DNA of 11,339 bases from SCGC-AAA471-B05 sp032249055 (GTDB lineage Archaea; Thermoproteota; Thermoprotei; Gearchaeales; Gearchaeaceae). Shown in pieces: positions 1 through 7,349 of the stretch. The notes below the pieces were generated by a model that worked only from the letters and a program-made list of their open reading frames with translations, was not told where the DNA came from and made no database searches. The stretch lies in contig JAVVGP010000024.1 of NCBI GenBank assembly GCA_032249055.1, forward strand, positions 1 through 11,339, read 5' to 3'. A program made the position numbers and the translations under genes. The stretch's first letter is position 1; every line of letters begins with the position of its first letter.

Positions 1-1434
1 TGAACCAATTACGATTATGTTTTTACATTGCGAACATATCCAGATCGGAAGTGGAATTCCCCAGTATCTTTGTCTTGATATAGCCCATTCATGAGCTCCT
101 CTAAGCCATGGTAAAAACCTATTTTCTAAAGCAAAGTTTGGCACCCATTCTGTTTTGGTGACTTCCTCTATTAATTTTTCTTTAATTTTAGGAACATCTA
201 TGAACCATTGTTCTGATAATCTCAGTATTAAAGGAGTCTTGCATCTCCAGCAGTGGGGATATCTGTGGGATATTTTTCCTACGTAGAATACAGCATTAAG
301 CTTCTTCAAATCTTCAATTATTTTTTCATTTGCATCAAAAATATACAAGCCTTTATATCTTTCTACTTCTTCCGTAAATCTACCGTTATTATCTACTGGA
401 GATAATATAGGTAAATTATACCTTTGGCCTAAATCGAAATCCTCTTTTCCATGCCCTGGAGCATTATGAACTAATCCTGTACCTTCTAACATACTTACAT
501 ATTCTTCACTAAGTATTACTTTATGTTCAATCTCTCTTTGTATTTTTAAATATTCAGAAAGAGGATTAATGTAAATTTTTCCATCAAGTTCCTTTCCAGA
601 AATTTCTTTTAAAACAGTTAACTTTATACCTGTTTCTTTTTCAACTTCTTCTTTTCTTTTCTTTGCTAAGATTACTTTTTCATTATTCGGTGTAAGAGCA
701 TAAATATATGTTTCATTAGGGTTAACAGATACTGCTACATTTGAAGGTAAGGTCCACGGTGTAGTAGTCCATACTAGTAAGTAAGCATCTTCATCTTTAA
801 GCTTAAATTTAACATATAATGAAGGATCTTCTTTTATTCTATATTCATCTGTCACTTCATATCCTGCTAAAACAGTCTCGCATCTAGGGCACCAATGTAC
901 TACTTGAACTCCTTTGTAAAGCAATCCTTTCTCGTAAGCTTTTTTTATGAAGAACCAAACACCCTCAATATAGTCATTGGTTATTGTCATATATGGATGA
1001 TCCCAATCCATCAAAACACCAAGGTTTTTAAATTGAGTTTCTTGAATCTTTAGATTTTTTAAAGCATATTCACGGCATTGATTTATAAAATTACCTATAC
1101 CGTAATTTTCTATATCCTTCTTTGTTTTAAAGTTTAACTTTTGTTCTACTTGAACTTCGATAGGCAATCCATGCATATCATAACCTGGAATATCCCAAAC
1201 ATCATAGCCTTTCATTCTGTAAAATCGTAAATAAGAATCCTTTATTATTTTATTCCAAGCAGTGCCTACATGTATAGGATTTGTAACATAAGGAGGACCG
1301 TCTAAAAAGTAGAACTTTTCTTTTCCTTTATTCTTTTCTTTTATTTTTTTGTAAATTTCATTGCTTTCCCAAAACTTAAAGACTTCTTCTTCAATTTTAT
1401 TTGGTTCATAATTTTTTGGTAATTCCTTTATCAT
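1..1434 (-). CDS. ileS: Isoleucyl-tRNA synthetase, N-terminal part (C-terminus beyond the left edge)
   Basis: Class I aminoacyl-tRNA synthetase that charges tRNA-Ile in the cytoplasm. The first 478 residues are in the window without a frame break. Visible in order: the ATP-binding HIGH-type motif as HVGT at about residues 55-58, after a DGPPY segment; a CPRC zinc-knuckle pair at 182/185; the CP1 editing domain with WTTTPWTLPSN at about 222-232 and the GTGLVHNAPGHGKED block at about 318-332; a CWRC pair at 395/398; and WLRGAHEWAISRQRYWG leading to a CSQC pair at 467/470. The motif set fits the archaeal/eukaryotic type of IleRS. The KMSKS loop and anticodon-binding domain lie outside the window. 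The ATG at 1434 is chosen because the conserved N-terminus begins there and a TATA-like element sits at the right distance. It is divergent from the resolvase gene. Confidence 0.97.
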   Translation of the reverse strand, partial: MIKELPKNYEPNKIEEEVFKFWESNEIYKKIKEKNKGKEKFYFLDGPPYVTNPIHVGTAWNKIIKDSYLRFYRMKGYDVWDIPGYDMHGLPIEVQVEQKLNFKTKKDIENYGIGNFINQCREYALKNLKIQETQFKNLGVLMDWDHPYMTITNDYIEGVWFFIKKAYEKGLLYKGVQVVHWCPRCETVLAGYEVTDEYRIKEDPSLYVKFKLKDEDAYLLVWTTTPWTLPSNVAVSVNPNETYIYALTPNNEKVILAKKRKEEVEKETGIKLTVLKEISGKELDGKIYINPLSEYLKIQREIEHKVILSEEYVSMLEGTGLVHNAPGHGKEDFDLGQRYNLPILSPVDNNGRFTEEVERYKGLYIFDANEKIIEDLKKLNAVFYVGKISHRYPHCWRCKTPLILRLSEQWFIDVPKIKEKLIEEVTKTEWVPNFALENRFLPWLRGAHEWAISRQRYWGIPLPIWICSQCKNIIVIGS

Positions 1435-1479
1435 AATTGTTAATAAATCTAATTAAGAATTTTAAATAAAAATTTGGTT
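1435..1479. promoter_or_regulatory. Compact divergent promoter for ileS and the resolvase gene
   Basis: This is the whole gap between the two start codons. On the minus strand, TTTAAAA (complement of 1460-1466) lies 26-32 bp upstream of the ileS ATG, the TATA position for an mRNA with almost no leader. On the plus strand the same core reads TTTTAAATA at 1460-1468 but is too close to the resolvase start. A second AT element, TTAATAAAT at 1440-1448, would start transcription near 1470 and fits better. No Shine-Dalgarno sequence precedes either start. TATA placement follows known archaeal promoter geometry; the assignment itself is inference. Confidence 0.5.
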
Positions 1480-1833
1480 GTGAAAATTAAAGAAAAAGGT
1501 AAAAGGTATGAAAGAGAGTTGGTAGAATTGCTTAAAAAGTATGGATGGAATAGCAGAAGAATTCCTGCCAGTTTTTTAGATGTGATAGCTACCAAAAATG
1601 ATAGAATTGCAGTATTTGAAGTAAAGTTTACGCAAGGTAAAAGAGTAAAAATTCCAAAAGAGCAGATTGCTAATCTATATGATTGGCTTTCCTTTTTTTC
1701 ATTTTATCCAAGAAAAGAAGCTATATTAGCTGTAAAATTTAAAAGGAAAGGTTGGAAGTTTATTAATGTTAAAGAAATAAAAGATTATAGTATAAGTAGC
1801 GATATAATTAGTACGTGGTTACCATGGGAATGA
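1480..1833 (+). CDS. Hje/Hjc-family Holliday junction resolvase, short form
   Basis: Structure-specific endonuclease of the archaeal Hjc/Hje family (type II restriction-like fold), which cuts four-way DNA junctions in recombination and fork repair. Numbered from the GTG at 1480 (117 aa): KGKRYERE with metal-site Glu11, RIPAS with Ser31, Asp34, the FEVK pair Glu47/Lys49, and Gln62 in a KEQIANLYDWL helix. The DWLSFF and LAVKFKRKGW stretches look more like Sulfolobus Hje than Hjc. Two things are unusual: the protein is shorter than the roughly 135-145 residues known for the family, and the loop between the PAS segment and the metal-binding Asp is only two residues, where Sulfolobus enzymes have about nine. 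A TTG at 1474 is an alternative start. The stop overlaps the next gene by ATGA. Confidence 0.85.
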   Translation: MKIKEKGKRYERELVELLKKYGWNSRRIPASFLDVIATKNDRIAVFEVKFTQGKRVKIPKEQIANLYDWLSFFSFYPRKEAILAVKFKRKGWKFINVKEIKDYSISSDIISTWLPWE

Positions 1834-2336
1834 AACCCTCTATAAATATAGTTTACTCGATAAATGATATCCAAGTAATAAATAGTATAGTAGAAGCGAT
1901 AAAGGAAGTTTATGGCTTTGATGTTTCTATGGAATATGATGATTTAAACATTGACTTTGCATATAATAGCTTAAGAAAACAATATGATGCATTGAAGATT
2001 CTATTCAATTATAGATATCCGTCAGATAAGAATGTATTAACTTTACTAGTTATAGGTGGTGATATTTACGTTTCTCCTTTAAATTTCTGTTTTGGTTTAG
2101 CTATAGATAAAATAGCGATAATTTCAACTTTTAGACTGCAGACTTCAAATCGTGAACTTTTTTTATCAAGATGTAAAAAAGAAGCTATACATGAAATAGG
2201 TCATATGTTAGGATTATCTCATTGTAGAAATTCTTATTGTGTAATGTTCTTTAGTAATTCTATTTTAGATACAGATAGGAAAGATTATAAAATATGTAAT
2301 TCTTGTAAAAGCAAATTAAAAATTAAGATCATTTAG
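1830..2336 (+). CDS. amzA: Archaemetzincin, zinc metalloprotease
   Basis: Member of the archaemetzincin family (peptidase family M54), small soluble proteases whose cellular substrates are largely unknown. With the ATG at 1830 (168 aa), the catalytic zinc site is HEIGHMLGLSH with His121, Glu122, His125 and His131. The second, structural zinc site typical of the family follows as Cys132, Cys137, Cys156 and Cys159, with CVMFFSNS and DTDRK segments between them. VSPLNFCFG and the IISTFRLQ strand upstream are also family-typical. The start at 1830 gives an ATGA overlap with the resolvase stop and suggests translational coupling; GTG 1815 and ATG 1824 are in frame and possible. The 3' end overlaps the convergent proline dehydrogenase gene by 8 bp. 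Everything expected of an active enzyme is present. Pairing with a resolvase is unexplained. Confidence 0.93.
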   Translation: MKPSINIVYSINDIQVINSIVEAIKEVYGFDVSMEYDDLNIDFAYNSLRKQYDALKILFNYRYPSDKNVLTLLVIGGDIYVSPLNFCFGLAIDKIAIISTFRLQTSNRELFLSRCKKEAIHEIGHMLGLSHCRNSYCVMFFSNSILDTDRKDYKICNSCKSKLKIKII

Positions 2337-3177
2337 CAAAGAGAGAAGTTAATACTAATAATATGTTTGATTTTCTCTCCCTCATTCTTCTGTAAATATA
2401 ACCAATCCATTCTTCTCCATAGGGAATATATTCTTCTACTCTGAATTTGTAGTTTAGTAAATATCTTTTTATATCATTTCTTACTCCTCTTAAAAATGCA
2501 TAAGTAGGATTTTTTGCATATATTTTGTTCAATTTTATGCTTTCATATATTAGTTTTTCGTCATGCGTAGCTATAGTAAATTTATTGGAATTTTTATAAA
2601 GAATTTCCATCAGCTTTAAAAAATTTTTGTTTATTTCACTTTTTTTCTTATATGCTATTGATTCTGGCTCATTATAGGCTCCTTTAACTAACCTTATTTC
2701 TCCTTCATGTTTTAGGATTTTATTAACATCGTTTAAACTCCTTTTTAAATATGCTTGTATAGCTATTCCTAAATTTCTATAAATATCTAAACCTTTTAAG
2801 TAAATTTCTATTGTTTTTGAAGTATACTTCGAGCTTTCCATATCCAGCCATACCTTTATATTATATTTTTTAGCTTCTTTTAATAATATACTCAAATTAT
2901 CTTCACATATTTTTTCATTTATATATAACCCAATTTGAGTTAATTTTACAGAAATTGATGAATCTAAATTATATTTTTTTATAAATTTTAATAATAAAAT
3001 ATATTCTTTTAAATTTCTTTTAACTTTATCTAAATCTTTGATATCCTCACCTAAATAATTTAAAATAACTCCCATTCCTTTTTCATTAGCATATCTTGTT
3101 GCATTAATGGCATCAATTATAGAAGAACCTCCTATCCATCTTTTAACTAAAGGAGCGAATAAATTAGTAATCTTCAT
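2329..3177 (-). CDS. Proline dehydrogenase, monofunctional
   Basis: FAD-dependent PRODH, the first step of proline catabolism: proline to delta-1-pyrroline-5-carboxylate, with electrons passed from FAD to a quinone or another acceptor. The 282-residue protein has the TIM-barrel motifs in order: SVKLTQIGL (76-84), LDMESS (111-116), AIQAYLKRS (139-147) with Gln141, RLVKGAYNE (162-170) with Arg162 and Lys165, ATHDEKLI (203-210) with His205, and the C-terminal signature YIPYGEEWIGYIYRR with Arg263/Arg264, which in the family bind the proline carboxylate. The usual LYGxR segment before the signature reads FLRGVRND here. The length matches single-domain PRODH; there is no fused P5C dehydrogenase and none nearby. 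It is divergent from etfB with only 60 bp between them, so ETF is a candidate acceptor (inference). Confidence 0.94.
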   Translation of the reverse strand: MKITNLFAPLVKRWIGGSSIIDAINATRYANEKGMGVILNYLGEDIKDLDKVKRNLKEYILLLKFIKKYNLDSSISVKLTQIGLYINEKICEDNLSILLKEAKKYNIKVWLDMESSKYTSKTIEIYLKGLDIYRNLGIAIQAYLKRSLNDVNKILKHEGEIRLVKGAYNEPESIAYKKKSEINKNFLKLMEILYKNSNKFTIATHDEKLIYESIKLNKIYAKNPTYAFLRGVRNDIKRYLLNYKFRVEEYIPYGEEWIGYIYRRMRERKSNILLVLTSLFAK

Positions 3178-3237
3178 CTAACATAGAAATGAAAAAAATT
3201 ATTATTATAAATTATTGATTTAGAAATAATTGAAGCA
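3178..3237. promoter_or_regulatory. Shared divergent promoter, proline dehydrogenase / etfBA
   Basis: One AT element in the middle of this 60-bp gap serves both directions. On the plus strand, TTATAAAT at 3206-3213 is 25-32 bp before the etfB ATG. On the minus strand, TTTATAATA (complement of 3203-3211) is 26-34 bp before the proline dehydrogenase ATG. Both distances fit leaderless or nearly leaderless transcripts, and neither start has a Shine-Dalgarno sequence. The overlap suggests the two transcription units may compete for one TBP site or be co-regulated. Confidence 0.6.
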
Positions 3238-3981
3238 ATGAGGATAGCTGTTTTAGTAAAAATTATTAAAAAACTAAATTTTAAAGACGGAATGTTAAAA
3301 CAAGAGAAAGTTATCAATCCTTATGATATAAGGGGAATAATTGAAGCATATTTATTGGTTAGAAAGTTTGGTGGAGAAACTTTCGTGATAAGCATATGTG
3401 AAGAAAAAGAAGATATTGAAATTCTTAAACAAGTATATGAATGGGGAGTAGATAATTTAATTGTAGCTTATGATGCATTGTTTAAGGAATTGGATACTCT
3501 TGCCAAATCTAAATTAATTTCAGCAATAATTAAGAAAATACCAAAATCTTTAGATATAATTTTATTTAGCCAATATTCCCTAGACAATACGGATGGTGTA
3601 TTAAGCTTGTTTGTGGCTGAAAAATTAAATTTACCTCATTTATATGGAGTGCGGAGATTTTGGGTAGAAGATAGCAAAGTTGTATCTGAGACATTTACCA
3701 ATAATGAGATAATCTATAATGAAGTTAGAATGCCAGTGGTAGTAGCACTTGAACCTGCTATAATAGATTTTTCAAAATATAAATTTACAATCTCTAGCAA
3801 GAAATCTTTGCTTATTTGGGACTCCAAATTTCTTGGTTTGAAACCTGAAGAATTGAAACCAAAAGTTAAATTAATAGGGAAGAATATTTTAATAGAACAA
3901 AGGAATGTACAGACAATTCTTGGGAGAAATTATAAAGAAATAGCAGCTAAACTAGCTATGATTATTAATAAAATAAAATGA
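3238..3981 (+). CDS. etfB: Electron transfer flavoprotein beta subunit, divergent
   Basis: The beta subunit of ETF pairs with alpha and normally binds AMP; the heterodimer carries electrons from FAD dehydrogenases such as acyl-CoA dehydrogenases. The 247-residue protein keeps the family outline: an N-terminal IAVLVKII strand, INPYD at 26-30, GGETFVISI at 45-53, an EWGVDNLIVAYD segment at 68-79 (usually GAD...D), DNTDG at 116-120, and a C-terminal SSKKSLLIWD...LGL stretch. The classical ETF-beta signature region (about 149-170) is degenerate: the expected basic residue and acidic cluster are replaced by SETFTNNEIIYNEV, although MPVVVALEPA still follows. This suggests altered contacts with partner dehydrogenases, or only strong divergence. 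It overlaps etfA by ATGA. Confidence 0.85.
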   Translation: MRIAVLVKIIKKLNFKDGMLKQEKVINPYDIRGIIEAYLLVRKFGGETFVISICEEKEDIEILKQVYEWGVDNLIVAYDALFKELDTLAKSKLISAIIKKIPKSLDIILFSQYSLDNTDGVLSLFVAEKLNLPHLYGVRRFWVEDSKVVSETFTNNEIIYNEVRMPVVVALEPAIIDFSKYKFTISSKKSLLIWDSKFLGLKPEELKPKVKLIGKNILIEQRNVQTILGRNYKEIAAKLAMIINKIK

Positions 3982-4913
3982 AGGTAGCTTGTTTTTCATC
4001 CTATAAGGAAAGGCTGAAGTACCTTATAGCAAAAGCAAATAAAATTAGTAATGCTGAAATTCATTGCATTATTTTTAATTATTACTATAACAAAGAAGAT
4101 ATAGAAGAAATTTCAAAAACAAATATTAAAAAGCTTGTTCTTCTAACAAATATTCTTTTTATGAAATATGATTATGAAGCTTTTGAATTAGGATTAACTG
4201 AGTATTTTAAGAAATATAAACCTGACTTAATAATAACGACTTCTTTAAAAAATGATATTGAAGTTTGTGCAAGGCTTGCTTCAAAATTGGATATACCATT
4301 TTTAAATCACTGTTTGGACTTTAACGTATCTGAAAGTAAGGTAATAATCAAAAAATATTCGTATGAAGGTCTTTTTATATTGGAGTATGAAACACAATTT
4401 CCTGTTATTATTTCATTAATTCCTGAAGAAAAGTATGAAATTACTGAAGGAAAAGTTAAAGAGTTTGAAGAAAGTATAGTAAAAGTAAATACTTCTAGAG
4501 TTTTAGTTCGTGATATTATTAAACAAGAAACAAAGTTTGAGGAGCTAAAAAATTCAAAAGTAATAATAGCTATAGGAGAAGAAATAAGAGACAAAAAATT
4601 GTTACCAAAGTTTGAGAAGCTAGCCAAAATTTTGAACGGGAAATTAACAAGTAGTAAATTTGCTACATTAAAGAATGGCTGGTTTAAAGAATGGATCGGT
4701 TTTTCAGGCGTCAATTCTTCTTTTGATTTAATAATAAACTTTGGTGTAAACGAAATTTTAGATTTTGTTGCTCCTTTAGTAAATTCAAAAAACGTTATAA
4801 CTATTACTTCAAATCCAGATAATGAGGTTAGTAATTTTAGTCATTATGTAGTTTTAGCCAATCCTAATAAATTATTAGATGCGCTAATTAAAGAATTGGA
4901 AACAAAAAAATAA
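3978..4913 (+). CDS. etfA: Electron transfer flavoprotein alpha subunit with a degenerate FAD domain
   Basis: The alpha subunit of ETF normally holds the redox-active FAD in its C-terminal domain. The 311-residue length and two-domain layout fit: an N-terminal Rossmann-like part with PDLIITTS (82-89) and ARLASKLDIP (98-107), then a C-terminal domain from about residue 188. The FAD-contact motifs are largely lost. The usual GGRG reads IAIGEEIRD (197-205); the SR...GW segment reads SSKFATLKNGW (225-235), so the Arg is missing but GW is kept; the QTG motif reads IGFSG (240-244); and the GISGAIQH block reads FGVNEILDFV (255-264). A recognisable SNPDNEVSNFSHYVV (278-292) replaces the usual NKDPxAPIFxxADY. 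The fold appears kept while the canonical FAD site is not. Translation is probably coupled to etfB. Confidence 0.82.
   Translation: MKVACFSSYKERLKYLIAKANKISNAEIHCIIFNYYYNKEDIEEISKTNIKKLVLLTNILFMKYDYEAFELGLTEYFKKYKPDLIITTSLKNDIEVCARLASKLDIPFLNHCLDFNVSESKVIIKKYSYEGLFILEYETQFPVIISLIPEEKYEITEGKVKEFEESIVKVNTSRVLVRDIIKQETKFEELKNSKVIIAIGEEIRDKKLLPKFEKLAKILNGKLTSSKFATLKNGWFKEWIGFSGVNSSFDLIINFGVNEILDFVAPLVNSKNVITITSNPDNEVSNFSHYVVLANPNKLLDALIKELETKK
4904..4910 (-). terminator. T-tract terminator candidate for the acyl-CoA dehydrogenase gene
   Basis: Seven T residues on the minus strand lie 6 bp past the acyl-CoA dehydrogenase stop, inside the last codons of the convergent etfA gene. Archaeal RNA polymerase is known to terminate at T-rich tracts. 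No hairpin is seen. Confidence 0.35.
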
Positions 4914-4916
4914 AGT

Positions 4917-6119
4917 TTAATCTTTGTAAGGAATAAATTCTTTTCCTAAGATTTCTCTTCCTATAATTATTTTCATAATATTTGTGGTTCCTTCCGCTCC
5001 TAAATAGTATGAAAGTACACCTCTTAAACCTATTTCTAATCCAAGTTCTTTAGTATAACCTAAAGCACCATGCCACTTCATTACTTCTAAAACGGTATTT
5101 AAAGCTACTTGAGGCAGAAGCATTTTACTCATAGCTGAAAATTTTACAACCTCCTTCCATTCAACCTCTTTTTTCATAAATTTATCTACAAGCCAAGCTG
5201 CTTTATAAACTAATAATTTTGATGCCTCGATCATTGTATATAATTCAGTTAAGGGAAATTGTATGCCTTCGTATTTTGCTATAGGTTTTCCAAAGGCTAT
5301 TCTATTTTTAATATATTCTATTCCTTGTTCAAGAACGCTTTCAGCCATACCTAAGCATGATGCAGCTACCAAAATTCTTGCTAATGTAAAACCTTCCATT
5401 GCATAATAAAATCCCTCATTTAAATTTCCTAGGATATATTTCTCTTCCACTTCACTATCTTTAAATCTTAATAATGCAGTAGAAATTCCCGTTCTACCCA
5501 TATTTTCTAAATAGCTGACTTCTACATTTTTCATTATTTTAATAGGTAAGAAAAATAGGGAGATTCCTTTATGTTTTAATTCAGGATTTGTTTTAACTAA
5601 AGTAATTAGTCCACCATCGCTTTCTAGAATTTCTCTTACGCCGCTTATGTAAATTTTTTCACCATTTATAACATAGTGATTTTCTTTTTTAATTGCAGTA
5701 GTTTTTATTGAAGCTACATCTGATCCTCCTGTAGGTTCTGTTGAACATATTCCTATAAAAGCTTCCCCTTTGACTAGTTTTGGTATAATTTCTTCTTTTA
5801 TTTCTTCCTTAGCATATTTCTCAAATATGTAACCCCATGCGGTATTAACGAGATAAAAGACTGCTGTAGCTAAACTTATATCATTTCTTCCTATTTCTTC
5901 AGCTACAATTGTTGCATTTATAAAAGAAGCTTCTGAACCGCCATATTTTTGTGAATTTAAAATACCTAAGAATCCTTGCTTGGCCATTTTCTTAATGAAA
6001 TCTTTAGGTATGCAACTTTGTTGATCTATTTTTCTATAAATAGGTTTTAGTTCACTTTCAAAGAATCTTCTTGCAACATCTCTAAATATTTTCTCTTCTT
6101 CTGAAAATTCAAAATCCAT
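4917..6119 (-). CDS. Acyl-CoA dehydrogenase
   Basis: FAD-dependent acyl-CoA dehydrogenase, oxidising an acyl-CoA to the 2-enoyl-CoA and normally passing electrons to ETF. At 400 residues it has the full three-domain layout: a helical N-domain; a beta domain with CSTEPTGGSDVASIKTTA (125-142) and INGEKIYISG (151-160) at the flavin; and a C-terminal helical domain with RIAFGKPIAKYEGIQFPL (273-290) and HGALGYTKEL (350-359). Glu376 in AEGTTNI is at the position of the catalytic base of short- and medium-chain enzymes. The usual ER..RD pair before it is replaced by EIGLRG. Substrate chain length or branching cannot be told from sequence. The gene converges with etfA across only 3 bp, which fits a functional link with that ETF. 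The start at 6119 is supported by an upstream TATA element. Confidence 0.93.
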   Translation of the reverse strand: MDFEFSEEEKIFRDVARRFFESELKPIYRKIDQQSCIPKDFIKKMAKQGFLGILNSQKYGGSEASFINATIVAEEIGRNDISLATAVFYLVNTAWGYIFEKYAKEEIKEEIIPKLVKGEAFIGICSTEPTGGSDVASIKTTAIKKENHYVINGEKIYISGVREILESDGGLITLVKTNPELKHKGISLFFLPIKIMKNVEVSYLENMGRTGISTALLRFKDSEVEEKYILGNLNEGFYYAMEGFTLARILVAASCLGMAESVLEQGIEYIKNRIAFGKPIAKYEGIQFPLTELYTMIEASKLLVYKAAWLVDKFMKKEVEWKEVVKFSAMSKMLLPQVALNTVLEVMKWHGALGYTKELGLEIGLRGVLSYYLGAEGTTNIMKIIIGREILGKEFIPYKD

Positions 6120-6170
6120 TAAAATTAAATCAAAATTATTATTCTTATATTTTCATATTTATTTTAAAGT
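6120..6170. promoter_or_regulatory. Shared divergent promoter, acyl-CoA dehydrogenase / pncB
   Basis: A 51-bp gap with one central AT element, CTTATATTTT at 6144-6153. Read on the minus strand it gives AATATAAG 25-32 bp before the acyl-CoA dehydrogenase ATG. Read on the plus strand, TTATAT lies 21-26 bp before the pncB ATG, slightly close for a leaderless start. No ribosome binding site is visible on either side. Confidence 0.5.
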
Positions 6171-7349
6171 ATGCATCAAAGAAAGTTTTATGTAGCAACA
6201 GAAGAAGAGATACTAAGCGGAAAAGTAACAGATATTTATTATATTAGAACTTATTTGGTGCTTAAAGAAAAAAATAAACTAGAAACAAATGTAACCATGG
6301 ATGTCCATGCATACAGTTTTCCTAAAAATTATAACTGGGCAGTCTTTTGTGGTCTAAAAGAAGTAATTAATTTGTTTTTGGGAAAGAAGGTTGATGTTTA
6401 TGCAATGGATGAGGGAACAATTTTTAGATTATATGAACCAGTATTAAGTATAACAGGTCCTTATGCAGAATTCGGAATTTATGAACCTGTAATAGATGGA
6501 ATATTAAGACATAATACAAGTATAGCTACCAAAGCTGCTAGATGTAAGAAATTAGCTATGGACAAGATGTTAGTTTTCTTTGGTATTAGGTCTATTCATC
6601 CAGCAATAGCTCCTATGGCTGATAGAGCATCTTATATTGGTGGCTGTGATGCAGTATCAGGTGTTTTAGGGGCTGAACTTTTAGGAATAAATCCCGTTGG
6701 AACAATGCCACATGAATTAACTTTGATTTTTGATGATGTTAAAGATGCATGGATTGCTTTTGATGAAGTTTTGCCTAAAGAAATACCTAGAATAATGTTA
6801 TGTGATACAATGTATGATGAAAGAACAGAAGTTTGGTTGGCTAGCAAAGTATTAGGTGAAAAACTGTATGGTATTAGAATAGATACTCCTAGTTCAAGGA
6901 AAGGAGATATAAGAAAAATATTACAAGAAATTAGATGGATTTTAGATATGAATGGTTTAAAACATGTTAAGATAGTTCTTAGCAGTGGAGTTGATGAAGA
7001 AACAATTATAAATACGAGAGATTTAGTTGATATATATGGTATAGGTACAGCTATTGCTTTTCCACCATCAATAGATCTAGCTTTTGATATAGTTGAAAAA
7101 GAAGGAAAACCTTATTCAAAAAGAGGTAAAATGCCTGGGAGAAAGCAGGTATATCGTTGTAAAAATTGTTTTAATGATGTAATACTTTTATTCAATTCGC
7201 CAAAACCTGAAAAATGTGGAATATGTGGAGGAGAAATGTTTCCTTTATTAAAAAAGTATATAGAAAATGGAAAATTAATAGAAGAAATAAAAAGTGATCA
7301 AGAAATAAAAAAATATGTTTTAGAACAGCTTAAGAAGATTCAGATTTAA
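6171..7349 (+). CDS. pncB: Nicotinate phosphoribosyltransferase with C-terminal zinc knuckle
   Basis: NAD salvage enzyme that joins nicotinic acid and PRPP to form nicotinate mononucleotide, with ATP hydrolysis. The 392-residue protein has the type II phosphoribosyltransferase barrel: GIRSIHPAIAPMADRAS (138-154) with His143, the SGVLGAELLGINPVGTMPHE stretch (163-182), LCDTMYDE (210-217), IRIDTPSSRKGD (235-246) and LSSGVDEETI (270-279). The tail has four cysteines, Cys330, Cys333, Cys349 and Cys352, forming a zinc knuckle like that in the Thermoplasma acidophilum NAPRT structure. The GIRSIHP region and tail favour NAPRT over quinolinate phosphoribosyltransferase (NadC), which is shorter. The last 20 bp overlap the convergent 76-residue gene. 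Nnr, another NAD maintenance enzyme, is one gene further on. Confidence 0.92.
   Translation: MHQRKFYVATEEEILSGKVTDIYYIRTYLVLKEKNKLETNVTMDVHAYSFPKNYNWAVFCGLKEVINLFLGKKVDVYAMDEGTIFRLYEPVLSITGPYAEFGIYEPVIDGILRHNTSIATKAARCKKLAMDKMLVFFGIRSIHPAIAPMADRASYIGGCDAVSGVLGAELLGINPVGTMPHELTLIFDDVKDAWIAFDEVLPKEIPRIMLCDTMYDERTEVWLASKVLGEKLYGIRIDTPSSRKGDIRKILQEIRWILDMNGLKHVKIVLSSGVDEETIINTRDLVDIYGIGTAIAFPPSIDLAFDIVEKEGKPYSKRGKMPGRKQVYRCKNCFNDVILLFNSPKPEKCGICGGEMFPLLKKYIENGKLIEEIKSDQEIKKYVLEQLKKIQI

Noticed and set aside
1474..1479. TTG start for the resolvase
   Set aside because: In frame but adds only two residues; the GTG at 1480 is the more usual start and sits at least as well with the promoter. Not decisive.
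1815..1829. GTG start giving a longer archaemetzincin N-terminus
   Set aside because: The extra residues are not family-like, and ATG 1830 gives the common ATGA coupling with the upstream stop; the choice remains open.
4307..4714. Open frame on the minus strand inside etfA
   Set aside because: Antisense to a supported gene, Phe/Ser/Ile-rich, with no promoter or recognised motif.
6632..6847. Open frame on the minus strand inside pncB
   Set aside because: Antisense to the most conserved part of NAPRT, with no sign of independent coding.
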